Source: Prorocentrum cordatum (taxonomy: Eukaryota; Sar; Dinophyceae; Prorocentrales; Prorocentraceae). Taken from it: DNA of 64,000 nt. Below are positions 22,172 through 33,590 of the stretch, one piece after another; within the stretch, counting starts at the first letter, position 1; every line of letters begins with the position of its first letter. Under the pieces are notes generated by a model that worked only from the letters and a program-made list of their open reading frames with translations, made no database searches and had not been told where the DNA came from. The position numbers and the translations under genes were made by a program. The stretch spans positions 315,001-379,000 of the forward strand of contig CAUYUJ010008058.1 in assembly GCA_963575745.1 (NCBI GenBank), given 5' to 3'.

Positions 22172-24348
22172 CTACTCTCTGCCCGCTGGTTCGGGGCGCT
22201 CCTCGCCCGGCACCGCGCGCGGAAGCGCGCCCCCTGGAATCGTCGCAGAACTTGACGTTGCAATGACTGTCTTCAGGGTGGGCCGCCCAACAGCCGCCAA
22301 GCCCTGGGCCTGCAGGGCTGCCTTCTCGTCCGCCGCCGCCTTCGCGCGAGCCTCGGCAGCGGCGCGAGCGCGCGCCTGGCGAGCCGCCTTGCGCTCATCC
22401 GACGCAGCCTGACTGGCATCTGCTGTGGCGTTCTCATCCTTGTCTGCATCCTTTGCGTCAATCGCTGCCTGCGCCTGGAGCTGAGCCGCCGTCGTCGCAG
22501 GACATGCTGCGGCAGGGGGCTGTGTAGCAGCAGCCTGTGGCACTGCGGCGACGTGCTGCGTGGGCTGCGCAGCCGGGGCAGGATTGGCATCAGCAGCTGG
22601 CTGCGTGGCTGGGGCCGTCGTAGCAGTAGTCGCCGCCATGCTCGCTGCCGCCGTGACCTGCGTCGGCGCCGACTGCAGTCCGCCCGGGGCCGTGGCCAGC
22701 CCCGCGATCTGCTGTGCCATGCTCATTTTGCCCTGCCGGGGCTCGGCGATTGCTGCGACCGAGGCGCCTGACACCTGGGCGGGCGCCGTCGCCGCGGGCG
22801 CGGTGGGCGCCGCGTTCTCCGCCACAGGCGTTGCGGCGCCCTGATTCTCGACGTCATTGGCGGCGGCTGGCAACGGGGAGTCTCGAGCTGCTGCAGCAAG
22901 ACTTGTGCGCGAGTCAGTTCATTGGCGCGGTGCTGCTGGACCAGCTGGCGAGCCTTGTGCTCTATCGTGGCCTCGTGCGCCGCCTTCTTTGCGCGATCTG
23001 AGCGGCGTTGGGCGCGCTCGACGAACGCCCGCTGCCTCGCCAGGCGCTCCTCCGGGGTCCTGGCCACGATGATCACTGTCATCAGGACTGAGTATTCCTG
23101 CTCCTGCCCCTCGAGGATGCCGGTGGGCAGGCCGAGCTCGCTGGGCGCGCGAAGCATCTTTGCCGACGCCACCGCCATGCGGCGGAGATCGTGCCTGTGG
23201 TTGACCACGGCGGCAGGGTCCGTCGGTGGGTGTACCCAGGCTGGGTGCGCGCGCGCCTGCTCTGGCATTGCCGGGAGCACACCGAGGGCCTCCTGTGGCT
23301 CAGCTGGACGATCCGCCGTCTCCTCGGTCGACTCAGACTCACTCTCGTCGAACGTGACGTCGGTGGCTGGCGCGCCGGCGGGGTGACTGGCGACGGAAGG
23401 GCATCTCTGGGGCTGGTTCCTCCGCAGGCTCGCCATCTCGCTGCTGGGGGTGGGCCGGCGGCGGAGGACGGCTCGGGCTGCGCTGGCGACTGGGGAGAGC
23501 GCTGCTGTGCACTGGCCTTGAAGCACGCCTCCGCCTCCGCTGGTCACGTCCATTTCCTCCGTGCTGATCTCTCCCGCTGCCGCTGCTGCGTGCTGCTGCT
23601 GCTGCTGTCCGCTGCCTGGCTGCTGCTGCTGGTGCTGCGGCTGATCGCGGAACGCGCTGAACGCCGCTGGACTCTGCTGTGGAAGCGGGCAGCAGGTCTT
23701 GCACATCAGGTCGCTGGCGGCATTTGCACGCCCGCATGCTGGACACCACCACGGCGGGGGTGGCGGGGGCGGTGGGGACTGCTGACCACCCTCCCCTCCG
23801 CCGCCTTTGCCTCTGGCCTGCCACGCCATGGCGCTTTGGTGAATTGCGAGGCGCTTCGCGGCGCTGGCGCTGACCAGCCGCAGCACCAGACGTGCCTGTG
23901 CACGCTGTTGTCGAGCCCGTCTGTGTCGCGCTAGCTCGCTGCCCTGCTGTCGCGGCGTGCGCACGGCGGCGCGGCGGGGCCCACGCGCCCGAGGCGCGCA
24001 CGGCGCTGCAGCGGCGGCGCGGCGGGGCCCGCGCGCCCTTGGCGCGGGCGCGGGCCGGCCCGCGCGGCTGCCCGCCCCGAAAGAGGTTCGCTGTACCTGG
24101 CACAGCTCTCGAACCGGGGCGGCAGCTGACGTTCCTTGGGGCAGGGAGGGGGGATATGGGGGGAAGGATGTAGAGGAGGGAGAAAAAGGAGGAGGATGAG
24201 GAGGATGAGGAGGAGGAGGCATAGCAGGAGGGGGTGGAGGAGTCAGAGGGCCAGAGGGCCCGAGTCCCCTCCTCATAAGCCTCAAGAGACCTTTCTCATT
24301 ATTACACGTATCGCTCCCTGAGACACTAGGAGCCCGCGGGTCTGCCAC
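22172..24348 (-). CDS. LINE B ORF1: RanBP2-like zinc finger, glutamine-rich and alanine-rich protein
   Basis: A 541-residue frame from 24348 overlaps a 233-residue frame ending at 22172 (one frameshift near 22.8 kb). Around residues 198-217 it has WWCPACGRANAASDLMCKTC, a C-x2-C-x10-C-x2-C finger of RanBP2 type that often opens dinoflagellate LINE polyproteins. Then come QQ-rich and acidic segments (FDESESESTEETAD), a stretch of charged helices (EERLARQRAFVERAQRR, DRAKKAAHEATIEHKARQL) with coiled-coil character, and an alanine-rich tail with ARAAAEARAKAAADEKAALQ. The likely role is RNA or particle binding for the element. The first Met lies near the 5' end of the element. Confidence 0.62.
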
Positions 24349-24349
24349 T

Positions 24350-25060
24350 AGTGAGAGACACCCGTTATGACAAGGAACTAGTTTCTACCTTCTCTCCATA
24401 TCGTACCGGTCTCGGGCAGATGCGATCATAAGGATGGTTGGTGCGTCCAACGGTTCGCCCCGCTTTGAAAAGACACCGCCCATTTCAGCAATGCAACGGT
24501 GTCGACAATGTTTCACACATGCTCGCGGCTTGCCGGTCTAGAGGAAGTCTAAGGCGACACCACTTTGAAAAGCAACCTCCCTCCATCCGTGCGGTTCTTC
24601 TATACGTTTCACCTTCCGGTCGTTACGTCTCGAGACCTTCAGCGAGAGGTTCTGTATGCAAGGGAGAGCGACCTGGGAGCTACGATATCACCTCATATCT
24701 CTGGGAAGGCCCGTCACGATTTCACACTCTCATACACGATCTCGTGACCTCGTTTGGTCACCTCATATGTATATATATATACACATATATATGTATATGT
24801 ATATATATACATGTATATGTATATATATTTATATATATGTATGTATGTGGGAAGTCTCAGGCGATACTTTCTATATGCCAAGGAGCCGCTCTCCACCCGC
24901 GCAGCTGCTGTCAGCTCCACGGACGACGGTGCGCGGCGTTCGCCTGAGAGCCCCGTTTTCGAAACCGGCCACCCTCCACACGCGCAGTTGCTGCAAATTC
25001 CAAGCCTCAGGATCATATGTGGTGTGGGCGTCTCCTGCGAACCGCCCTGGACGCCTTACT
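24350..25060. repeat. Outlying copies of the 83-bp 'gagccacattttgaaa' repeat and an AT microsatellite
   Basis: Blocks near 24480, 24550 and 24880-25000 share ttgaaaagcaacctccctcc and gcagctgctg phrases with the 30.1-32.15 kb family. Between them, 24770-24845 is a TATG/TA microsatellite. Confidence 0.6.
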
Positions 25061-25670
25061 GATACGTCTGGAGGCGCGAGAGGGAGGTGTTATCTGTAGG
25101 GAAAATGGACGGATGTCGGGCCCCGTGGCCACCAAAAGTGGATCCTGGCCCAAAGCCTGGACACAGAGAAGGGGTCGGGACCTCTGGGGCCGCGCACTGA
25201 ACGAAGGGTATCGTCGGAAGCCTGGGGGCCTTCAGACCTGGCGCTGCAGAAATAGGCAACATCGCCAGCATTCACGACCAGATCCCCAGACCCCATCTTC
25301 TCATTTTTCCAGCCTGATCGGTCTGTGAGGGCCCCGGGGCCCGAGAGCGGGCGAGCCCGCCAGGCGCGGCACACACCTGCAGCGTGCAGACCCGGGGGGG
25401 ACGAGGAGGAGCTCCCGCTGGCCCCACAAGCCAGGCTCCTCGCTCCGCGCCAGCCCCGCCGCCAGGGCAACTCGCTGGAGGGCTCGCGCTTCGTCCGGGA
25501 GGCGGGGCGGCCCGCTGCCGGCGCCCGCGCGCGGGAGGTGGAGCGCTCGGGGCAGGCTCGGGGCGGGCCTGGAGGCCCCACTGCTGCCTCTGGCGCGCCG
25601 AAGAGGGCCTCGCCCTTGAGAGATCGGAAGGCCGGCGGAGGCCGGCGGACGTGTGAGTCGAGTGCGGGCA
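25060..25670. other. GC-rich stretch, nothing recognised
   Basis: Several frames are open on both strands because stop codons are rare at this composition. No family, splice pattern or repeat was recognised. Confidence 0.5.
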
Positions 25671-25676
25671 GTACTT

Positions 25677-25853
25677 ATATCCATATCCAGAGCGTCTTGG
25701 ACTTTTCGGGAAGAGGTGCCGCAACGCCGAGGCGCGCTGGATATGGATAAAATCAAGCCTCTTGGGGCCAGATTTCTATCCATATCCAGTGCGTCTACGG
25801 TTTTCTGGGGAAGAGAGCCCAAGACTCCAAGACGCACTGGATGTGGATATAAC
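25677..25853. mobile_element. Two adjacent foldback elements with TATCCATATCCAG ends
   Basis: Four copies of a ~23-bp end occur in the order forward (25677), reverse (to 25749), forward (25789), reverse (to 25853). The core is TATCCATATCCAG-x-GCGTCTTGG with one to three changes per copy. Each pair encloses a short ggaagag-containing loop. It lies about 60 bases upstream of the candidate MATE microexon. Non-coding. Confidence 0.72.
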
Positions 25854-25914
25854 TATTGCCCGCATCGAGGGCGGCTCCGCCGGCGGAAGCAGGATGTGCC
25901 CGCCCGTTCCTCAG

Positions 25915-25943
25915 GTGCCGGTTTGTTGGGCTAGGCATTGTTG
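25915..25943 (+). CDS. Candidate 29-nt microexon of the MATE transporter
   Basis: A polypyrimidine-AG (ttcctcag) is followed by one base that completes a codon, then nine codons CRFVGLGIV and one leftover base, then a GA donor. It supplies the first half of the hydrophobic helix whose second half (CTALVVFPTRVL) opens exon 4, and it exactly bridges the phase between exon 2 (if the GC donor at 6998 is used) and exon 4. The frame runs into a stop 18 bases past the proposed donor. Because it is so short, chance agreement is a real possibility; the true exon could lie elsewhere between 7.0 and 40.2 kb. Confidence 0.35.
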
Positions 25944-26029
25944 GAGCTCTGGCCATCGCGTAGTCATGGGGGTGCGCGTGCCTCGATTGGGCTGCAAGAG
26001 GCCCGCTTGAAGGATAAGTGGATTTTCAA

Positions 26030-26600
26030 GAGGGGGAGGAAGCTGAAGGAGCAGAAGGAGGATGAGGATGAAGAGGAGAAGGCGGTGGAGGAGGAGCTGG
26101 GCGAGGAGGGGCAGGAGGAAGATGGCCATGGTGAGCAAGAGGACCGCATCCCATATTTTCGGGGATGTCACCAGGGATCTTCTCAGTTGTTCTTTCGGGG
26201 ATTGTTAACTTGTTTCTGTACCCACCTCTGAGGCTGTCGAAGGTCTGCGGATGTTTTGGGTGTGTCTGGATCAGGGAGTCGAGGCAGGAATGAGCAGGTA
26301 CCGTTTTCGAATCGCAGGGGAGAGGGGGAGGAGGGGGAGGGGGAGGAGGATGAGCAGGAGCAAGTGGGCCTGGAGGAGCATGACAACCAAGAAAAGCAGG
26401 AGGAGGAGGAGGAGGAGGAGGAGGAGGAGGAGAGAACAGGATTATGAGGAGGAGGAGGAGGAGGAGGAGGAGGACTAGGAGGAAGATAAAGAGGATGATG
26501 ATGATGCTGCTGCTGATGATGATGATGGTGAGGCGGAGGAGGAGGAGGAGGAGGAGGACGAGGAGGAGGGGGAGTGAGATGGAGATGGAGGAGGATGAGG
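26030..26600. repeat. GGA/GAT microsatellites
   Basis: Interrupted GGA arrays at about 26030-26125 and 26330-26475, and mixed GAT/GGA at 26485-26600. Glu/Arg-rich or Ser/Pro-rich frames here are artefacts. A TA run lies at 26692-26711. The rest up to 27180 is unassigned. Confidence 0.8.
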
Positions 26601-27186
26601 ATGAGGGTGATTATACATAACCTATAAATATAAACATACATCCACACATAGATGTACCTATGTATACTTCATACACGTGCAACTGCTGTGTGTATATATA
26701 TATATATATATCGCGTAGTGATAGAATGAGACTGAACAGGAGGATGATGATGCTGAGAAGCAGGAGGAGGAGGAGAGGGCGGAACTGATGTACGAGGAGG
26801 AGTAGCTGGATGAGGATGAGTCGGGTAAAGATGCTGGTGGTTCCGATGGCGATGGTGATGATGATCGTGATGGTGTTGATGCGGAGGATTACGATCGGAC
26901 TGAGGTATAAGATCGATGTCGGTTCGGGGAGGGCACCCTAATGTTTGCAGTGTTCGTTGGATGTTCTTGTGCATCCTGGGGAAGGGTACCCTCGGGTGAT
27001 TCTTTATGGTTTAGGGTGCTTTGGCCAGCGGGGTCTCACGTTCTTGAAGGATGATCTTCTGTCCTGGGTCTGACGGTATGGTGATGGTGGAGATGATGGT
27101 AAGGATGATGTTTATGTTTATGGCGCAGAGTAGGGTGAGGTTGTTGTTGCGAAGCCTCGTGACAAGCACATGAGCAGTAAGACAAG

Positions 27187-29573
27187 CTAGCGTGGCGCGC
27201 AATACCTCCGCACAGCCGTCTTCCAGCTGTCTGCTGGGATGACATCTGTATTCTCTCTGGGAAAACCGCAATCGTCGCAGAAGGCAGCAGCGTGCCTGCC
27301 GACTTCTCCGGCCCACGTCTGCCGAGGACGACCTTTCTTCCTAACGCCAGGTGGCTTTTTCAGAATGCACGGGGGAGAAGGGCCAGGGGAAGGGGAGGGG
27401 GAGGGGGAGGAGGAGGAGGAGGGTGGAGGGGCAAAAATAGCGTCTCGGAGAGGGTGCCCTCTCGCGCATCTTGCTATCTGTCCAAATAAACACAATCGCC
27501 TCTGCAGTACGACGCTGCTCAGCTTCATCCGCCCCGCCAGCTGCAGCACGCTGGCGTTGGTGACCCTGCTCCAAAACGAGTGACCAATGCCAAGAATGCG
27601 CCGGAGGCACCTCGCGTGGAACGCGTCCACCTGGGCCAGCTCCTGCTTCTTCAACCAGGTGGTGTGGAGGCTGTACAACAGCTTCGTCTGCACGCACGCT
27701 TCATAGATCATCAGCTTCCTCCGGGTCGACACCGTGGAGCGGGACCACACCCACGACAATGCTTCGAACTCTGCCTTCGCCTGGCCCAGCCGTCGATTGA
27801 GCTCTGGCCCGGCTGAACCGTCTGCCGAGAGCACGCTGCCCAAGTAGACAAGTTGCTCCTTGTGGGGGATGAGGCACCTCGCGGCCAGCATCTCCAGCTT
27901 GCCCCAGTTGAAAACGAGGCCGTAATTGGAACCATTGGACTCTAGAGCTCTCATGTAGGCCTCCGCCTGAGGCGCAGATGCCTCGACAATCAACGTGTCT
28001 TCGGCGTAAACGAGGTCACTGATCTCCCCGCCAGTATCTCCCAGGCTCCGCCGGGCGTCGCCCAGGAGGACAGTCATGACCATGACGAAAAGGAATGGTG
28101 AGAGCGGGCAGCCTTGGCAGATGCCCGATCCCTGCGCCTGCCTGGAAGACCTCTGTCCCGCGTCTCTCACAGCAAACATTTTTTCCACTGTAGATCGAGC
28201 TCACGATGTTCAACGCACGCGCTGGGAGCCCAGAGCGCTTCAGGGCCGCGATCATCGCGTCGGGCATGACGCTGTCGAAGGCTTTTGCCCAGTCGAGCGC
28301 CAGTAGCACGATCTGCCCATCTCTGGTCGCCCAGACTTCTTCCAATCGCCGCCTCGCTAGAAAGACGGCGTCACTTGTGCCGCTTCTCGCTTGAACCCGA
28401 ACTGCGTGCGCCAGATGCGCTCCTCGGCTCCCGCCTGCTTCAAGCGCTCGAGGACGATGTTGGCGAAGAGCTTATACCCGGCCTGCAGCAAACAAGTCGG
28501 GCGATAATTCTCGCACTTGGAAGCGTCGCCCTTCTTGAAAAAGGTCGTGACCAAGGAATCGTGCCACGCCTCGGAGACCGACACCTGTCGCCAGCATTTC
28601 TCGCATAATGCGAGCGCCCATTTCTGCGACGTGGAGCCCGCCCTGCACACAGCTTTCCAGAAATCGCCGGGCACCCCGTCAGCGCCGCAAGCCTTGCCCC
28701 AGCGCATGCGTTGGCGGCCGCTGCCACTTCTTCGCTGCTGATGGGGGCGTCGCCGACGTTCAGCTCGTCGCCAAGGGCCTCGTTGTACATAGGCGTTGTG
28801 GCGCGGGTGGCCCACTGCACCTTGTTCAAATACTCGGCCAATGTCTCTGCACGGCGGTCGGAGTCCACAAGCTCTCCATCCCTTCCCCTCAGCCGTCCCT
28901 GTTTCGGAGCAAAGCTCTGCCGGGGGCCCTTCAGCTGGTCCCACTGCCCAGTGGCCAGGGGTGTCGAGCCACGCTGACCTGTCGTTGCGGACGGAGCGTT
29001 TCGCCTCTGCTTGCAGCCGTCTCTCCTGATCGACCCCCCCGCTTTGCCTCGCTTCAGTTCTCCGCTGGATCAGGGACAGCGTCTGCCCAGAGATCCAAGG
29101 GCGCCTTGGCGAGAGCTGCAGGCGGGGAATGCAATCGCCGGCGGCAGAATGGCAAGATCGAGTCATGGCCTCCTCGAGGTCAGTAGTGGTCACCAGGTCG
29201 CCTCTTTCGGTCTCCGAGAGCATCGCCGCGTCGAACGCCCGTGCGAATCTATCGCCTGTCGGGCCCATCAGTGTTTTGAGGTCAAGCTGACGAGGGCGCC
29301 GTTTCTTGGGCTCCGGGGGACGTCGATCTCCAGATCTGCCAACACGAGAAGATGATGGGAAGCCAGGGCTCGCGAGCGGTCACTGTGAACATGGCGAAGC
29401 TGATGCATCCAAGCGGCGGGCATGAGGACAAAATCAATCTGGCCAAAGTTGCCCGGCACGGGAGGGTCAGACGGATGACAGCCCACACTGTAACAATTAC
29501 TCTGTCTATCTGCGGGGGCATCGAAGTACGTGTTGCCAACGGCGAGTCTCAAATCCACACGCATCTCGATCAA
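27187..29573 (-). pseudogene. LINE C endonuclease end, reverse transcriptase and C-terminal domain
   Basis: Endonuclease end: NTYFDAP and NFGQIDFVLMP, then ALASHHLLVLADLE, where SHH replaces the catalytic SDH. Reverse transcriptase: KACGADGVPGDFWKAV, SVSEAWHDSLVTTFFKKGDA, CENYRPTCLLQAGYKLFANI (domains 0-2), LLALDWAKAFDSVMP (motif A), SGICQGCPLSPFLFVM (motif B) and ISDLVYAEDTLIVE (YADD changed to YAED). Then LVYLGSVLSADGS, LLYSLHTTWLKKQEL and near the end KKGRPRQTWAGEVGRHA. The last 333 residues (28188-27187) are one clean frame. The changed Asp in the active site and the changed endonuclease motif indicate an inactive copy. Confidence 0.82.
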
Positions 29574-29590
29574 GAGGCTGCGGCTTGATG
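27187..29590 (-). mobile_element. LINE C: 5'-truncated non-LTR retrotransposon
   Basis: On the - strand: the last third of an EEP endonuclease (29573-29268), connector, reverse transcriptase and C-terminal domain ending at 27187. The 5' part is missing; a GGA tract lies at its upstream edge near 29625. Three frames are used, so it is decayed. It is antisense to the MATE gene. Confidence 0.8.
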
Positions 29591-30109
29591 CCAGGTTGAG
29601 GCCGCCGAGCCGAGGAGGAGGAGTAGGAGGAGGAGGAGGAGGAGGACCCGTGCAAACCCAAGACGCTTCGATGATGTTGCATAAACCCTCCCTCCAAGTT
29701 CCCGCATCCTAGGTCCCTACAACAATAAATGTCGTCGCGCCGTTTGATCCGACGCGCGGCCTTCAGCCTTGTGGGTGGCGCCGCGGGCACCAGGGCCAGC
29801 GCCGCCTCGGGCACGGTGGGTTTGCCGTGGGTTTGCCACGGTGCCGGCGTCGTCTGCTTGGGCGCTGCGCGCAGGGCCATCTGTGGGGTTGCCGTGGTGT
29901 CGGCGTCGTCATTTTGGGCGCGCTCGGAACAAATTGCGCGGCAACATCTTTTCATTACGGGATTGCCCGGTGAAAGACGCCATTTGAGAATCCTCACTCG
30001 TGCCAGTACGCTACGCCGTTCTTAGGACATCCTTGCCGCGGATCAACGAGACTGTTGCGCCATGACAATCCTAAAGCGTGCCTGAACACCACTCCTGGCA
30101 CCTCAGCAC

Positions 30110-32150
30110 CTCTAATCAAAGTGGCTTTTGCGTCCTGCAATCCCGAACGTGCCTGACCAGCATTCGCAGCACGACAGCTACATAAGACTCCGTGCAACTC
30201 TTGCACACTTTTAAGATAAATATGCGCGGCGCGACGGCTAGAACCACATTTTGAAAAGGGGCCGCCCTCCATCCGTGAAGCTGTTGCAAACTTTTAGACG
30301 AATGTGCCCAGCGCTGAGGCGAGAGCCACATTTTGAAAACCGCCTGCCCTCCATTTGTGAAGCTGTTGTCAGCCTTGAAGACGAATGTGCGCGGTGCTTA
30401 GAAGAGAGCCACAACACCAGCCGTCCTTGAAGCTGGAAGAATTTGCGCTGCGCTCAGGCGAGAGCCATTTTCAAGCCGGTCCACCCTCCATCCGCGAAGC
30501 TGTTGCACAAGTCAAGCTTCAGGGTCATAAGTGGGGAGGGAGTCTTTGGCGAAACGCCCTGCCCGTCTTACGGACTCGGCTTGGGGCGCGACAGGGTGGA
30601 GACATCTTGAAAGAAGAGAGGAGGAGGAAAAGGAGGGAGGAGGAGAGGGAGGATAGAGGATGAGAAGGATGAGGATGAAGACTGGGAGGAGGACACGATG
30701 GAGGGAGGGAGCAGTATGGAGAGGAAGGAGCATGACGCTGTGGGAGGAGGGAGGCAGGATGTGGGAACATGGCGAGGAGCCTACTGACCGGCCCCCGCCA
30801 GCGCCTCGCGGCGCCGTGCTCCGCGCGGAGGCCCTGGCGTTCGCGGGGGCCATCGGCCTCATAGGACGGCCCCTGCGATCCGCGGGGGCGCTGGGGTTCG
30901 CGGGAAGGGCAGCCCCCAAGGGGGGAGCGGGGGGCTGGAGGGGAGGGGGACGATTGACGGGGGGAGGAGGAGGACGAGGAGGAGAGGGCAATTACGAATG
31001 ACTGGAGGGGGAGGAGGAGGAGGAGGAGGAGGAGGAGGAGGAGGAGGAGAAGTCTGAGGAGGAAGAGGAGGAGATGGAGGATGAGGAGGAGGAAGAGGAG
31101 GAGGACCAGTGTATGCTCAAGATGCATCAATGATTTTGCAATACGCCTTCTCTCCAGGTTTCCTCATCGGTCCCTGCATGAATTGATCTTCACTGCTGGA
31201 AGTGCCCGGTTGGAAGATAACCATTTGAGAACCTTCAGTTGTGCCAGCTTTCAGCTCTTTCGACTTCAACGCCGCAAATCAATTTTAGCGTCCTGAGGGT
31301 CACGCGTCGTGCCTGAACACCACTCCTGGGACTTCAATACTGCAGGTCAACGGGACTTGCGCGCCCGGACAATGCGCTTTCGTGCCGCCGGAACACAATT
31401 TCCAGTTAATGTCAACCATCGGAATCCGCGAAGTTGTTGCACCCTTTGAGACGAATCTGCGCGACGCAGTGACGAGAGCCACATTTTGAAAAGGGGCCAC
31501 CCTCCATCCGTGAAGCTGCTGCAAACTTTTCAGAGGAATGTGCGCCACGCTTAGTGGAGAGCCGCATTTTGAAGAGGAGCCGCCCTCCATCCGTGAAGCT
31601 CTCGCGAAGTTTTAAGACGAATGTGCGGGGCGCTGGGGCGAGAGTCACAGGTTTAAATGGAACCGCCCTCTATGCGTAAAGCTTTCGCAGACTTTTAAGA
31701 CACGAGTGCGCGCAGCGCAGCGGCGAGCGCCACATTTTGAAATGAGCCGCCCGCCTTAGACGAATGTGCGGCGCTAGGGCGAGAACCATATTTTGAAAAG
31801 GAACCACCCGCCTTGCAAGCTTTTGCGACGAATGTGCGCGGCGCTACGGAGAGAGCCACCTTTGACAAACACCCGCCCTGCACCCGTGAAACTCATGCAA
31901 TTTTTTAAGACGAACGTGCGCGGCGCTCATGCGCGAGCATGTTGAAAAGGAACCGCCCTCCATCCGTGAAACGATTGCACACTTTCAAGACGAATGTGCG
32001 CGGCGCTGAGGCGAGAGCCACATATTGAAAAGGAACACCCCTATACATCCGCGAAGTTGTTGCAATCTTTTGCGACGAATGCGATCTGCGCGAGCAACAT
32101 TTTGAGCAGGAGCCGCCCTCCATCGATCAAGCTCTTGCAGATTGTTTAGG
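30110..32150. repeat. 83-bp dispersed/tandem repeat family, with GGA arrays between
   Basis: Units of the form ctccatccgtgaagctgttg, caaacttttaagacgaatgt, gcgcggcgctgaggcgagag and ccacattttgaaaagg recur from 30120 to 30530 and from 31410 to 32150, each about 80-86 bases. The GAAGAG/GGA arrays at 30600-30660 and 31000-31110 separate the two blocks. 30660-31000 has no recognised gene. Confidence 0.82.
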
Positions 32151-33180
32151 CGTACGTGTGCCGCGCTTTCGGTATCCTCTGGCTCAGTCCCTTTTGGTTC
32201 AAGCCGCTCTGGCTCGAGGTTGGTCGGCGCGACCTGGGTCCGCCGCCACCGGGGGCTGGGGCCAGATGGAGTCCCGCGCGGCGCGGCGGCGGCGGCAACG
32301 GCGCGCTGCTGCCGCCCGGGCCTGCGCTGCGGCGCCGCCGCCCGGCTTGCTGCTCGGGCCCCTCGCCACGGCGGCTTCCGTGCCTGGCGCTGTCCCTGCT
32401 GCGGCGTCCCGCGCTGCCGCTGCCGCCGCCGCCGCGGTCGCCCTCGGCGCTGCCGCGGCCGCGCCCGGCTGTCCGAGTGGTGCCGCCGCTGGCGCCGCCG
32501 CCGCGGTCAGCCGAGGCGGTCGCTGCGGCCGGCGCCTGCGCCGTGGCCGCCGCTGCTTCTGCCCGTGCGGCCCTCTGGTCGGCGGCGGCCGCGCTGGCGC
32601 GCGCCGCCTCTCTGGCTGCCGACACTTCGCTGGCCGTGAGGCCGCTTGCTGCCGCCCCGTTGACCACCCCTAACGGGTTGGGCCATCACGCGGCGGGCGC
32701 CGCGGAGAGCGTTGTCAAGGAGGCCTTCGAGGAGGTCCACGAGGAAGCGGAGGTCCAGAAGGACGGGTTGACCGACTCCGCCTGGAGCGATCGGACGCTC
32801 TATCTTGGGTCCCCACTGCGACGGCCAGCTTTCCGGGGCGTCAGTGGAGGGGCGGGTTTTGCGACCGCTGCTCGTCCTGGAGAGCCTTCGTCGCCACTGC
32901 CGGAATTCGGAACCCAGCACAACCGTGAGCAGCAGGACGGGTGCCAGCAGCACCATCGTGAGCAGGACGACGGATTCCGGCAGCACGACCACGAGCAGCA
33001 GGACGTACACTGGCCGCAACGTCGTGGGCGGCACGACGGGCCCCAGACACCCCCCTCAGTGACCCGCTGCTTTCGGACGAGGAAGTGCAGGAGGTGAAGA
33101 TCGCCGACGCAGCTGAGGTGGGCAGGGACATCGTCAAGGGCTTCGGGGGGGACGTGAAGGACTAGTTGGGCGTGGCGGCT
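32150..33180 (+). other. GC-rich region with alanine-rich and acidic open stretches, unrecognised
   Basis: On + an open frame (32156-33097) contains AGAAESVVKEAFEEVHEEAE, then an HREQQDG-type short repeat. A shifted frame ends PLLSDEEVQEVKIADAAEVG and a TAG at 33166. On - an alanine-rich frame (32667-32146) starts with SGLTASEVSAAREAARASA. The acidic, helical character on + suggests former coding sequence, possibly the upstream ORF of LINE D, but no family could be named and either strand is possible. Confidence 0.25.
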
Positions 33181-33590
33181 GCCGTGCAGGAGGAGGCAGA
33201 AGAGGACGGGTAGTGGGTCGACGACGCTGCTTGCGTACAAGCGTGCGTGCGTGTGCGCGTGCGCTCCCACTCTCGTCCCTCGCCGCCCCGGCTGGATCCT
33301 CGGTGGGTCGGAGGATTTCGGGGGGCCGGTGGTCGGGGAGATCCTGGCACCTCTGTGCGTCCTGCATGGAGAGCCCTCGTCGCCCCTGCTGAACAAAAAG
33401 GGCGACCCGCCCATCCCGCCTCAGAGCCCTCCTCAGCGGCCCGCAGCCGCGTTTTCCAGAGGCCGCGCCTGCTCCCCGAGAGACGAGGGGAAACGGCGCT
33501 CGAGGTTTCGCGGCCCCTGGGGCCAGCTGCCTCGGGGAAGGGCCTGGGGGCCAGTCTTCGCGAGCCTTCGCTCCGTCCGCGGTCTCGTGA

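Larger units (their letters stand above)
17072..24348 (-). mobile_element. LINE B: non-LTR retrotransposon with methyltransferase-like tail
   Basis: Read on the - strand: ORF1 with a zinc finger (24348-22172), an unassigned stretch, an EEP endonuclease (21196-19919), a linker and partial reverse transcriptase (19321-18390), then a methyltransferase-like domain (18330-17072). It is the most complete LINE in the window at about 7.3 kb. Frames shift at several points (for example near 22.8 kb and 18.4 kb), so it is probably inactive. It is antisense to the MATE gene. Confidence 0.78.

Noticed and set aside
22560-24321. Several Ala/Arg-rich + strand frames
   Set aside because: Antisense shadows of the LINE B ORF1, which carries a recognisable zinc finger on -.
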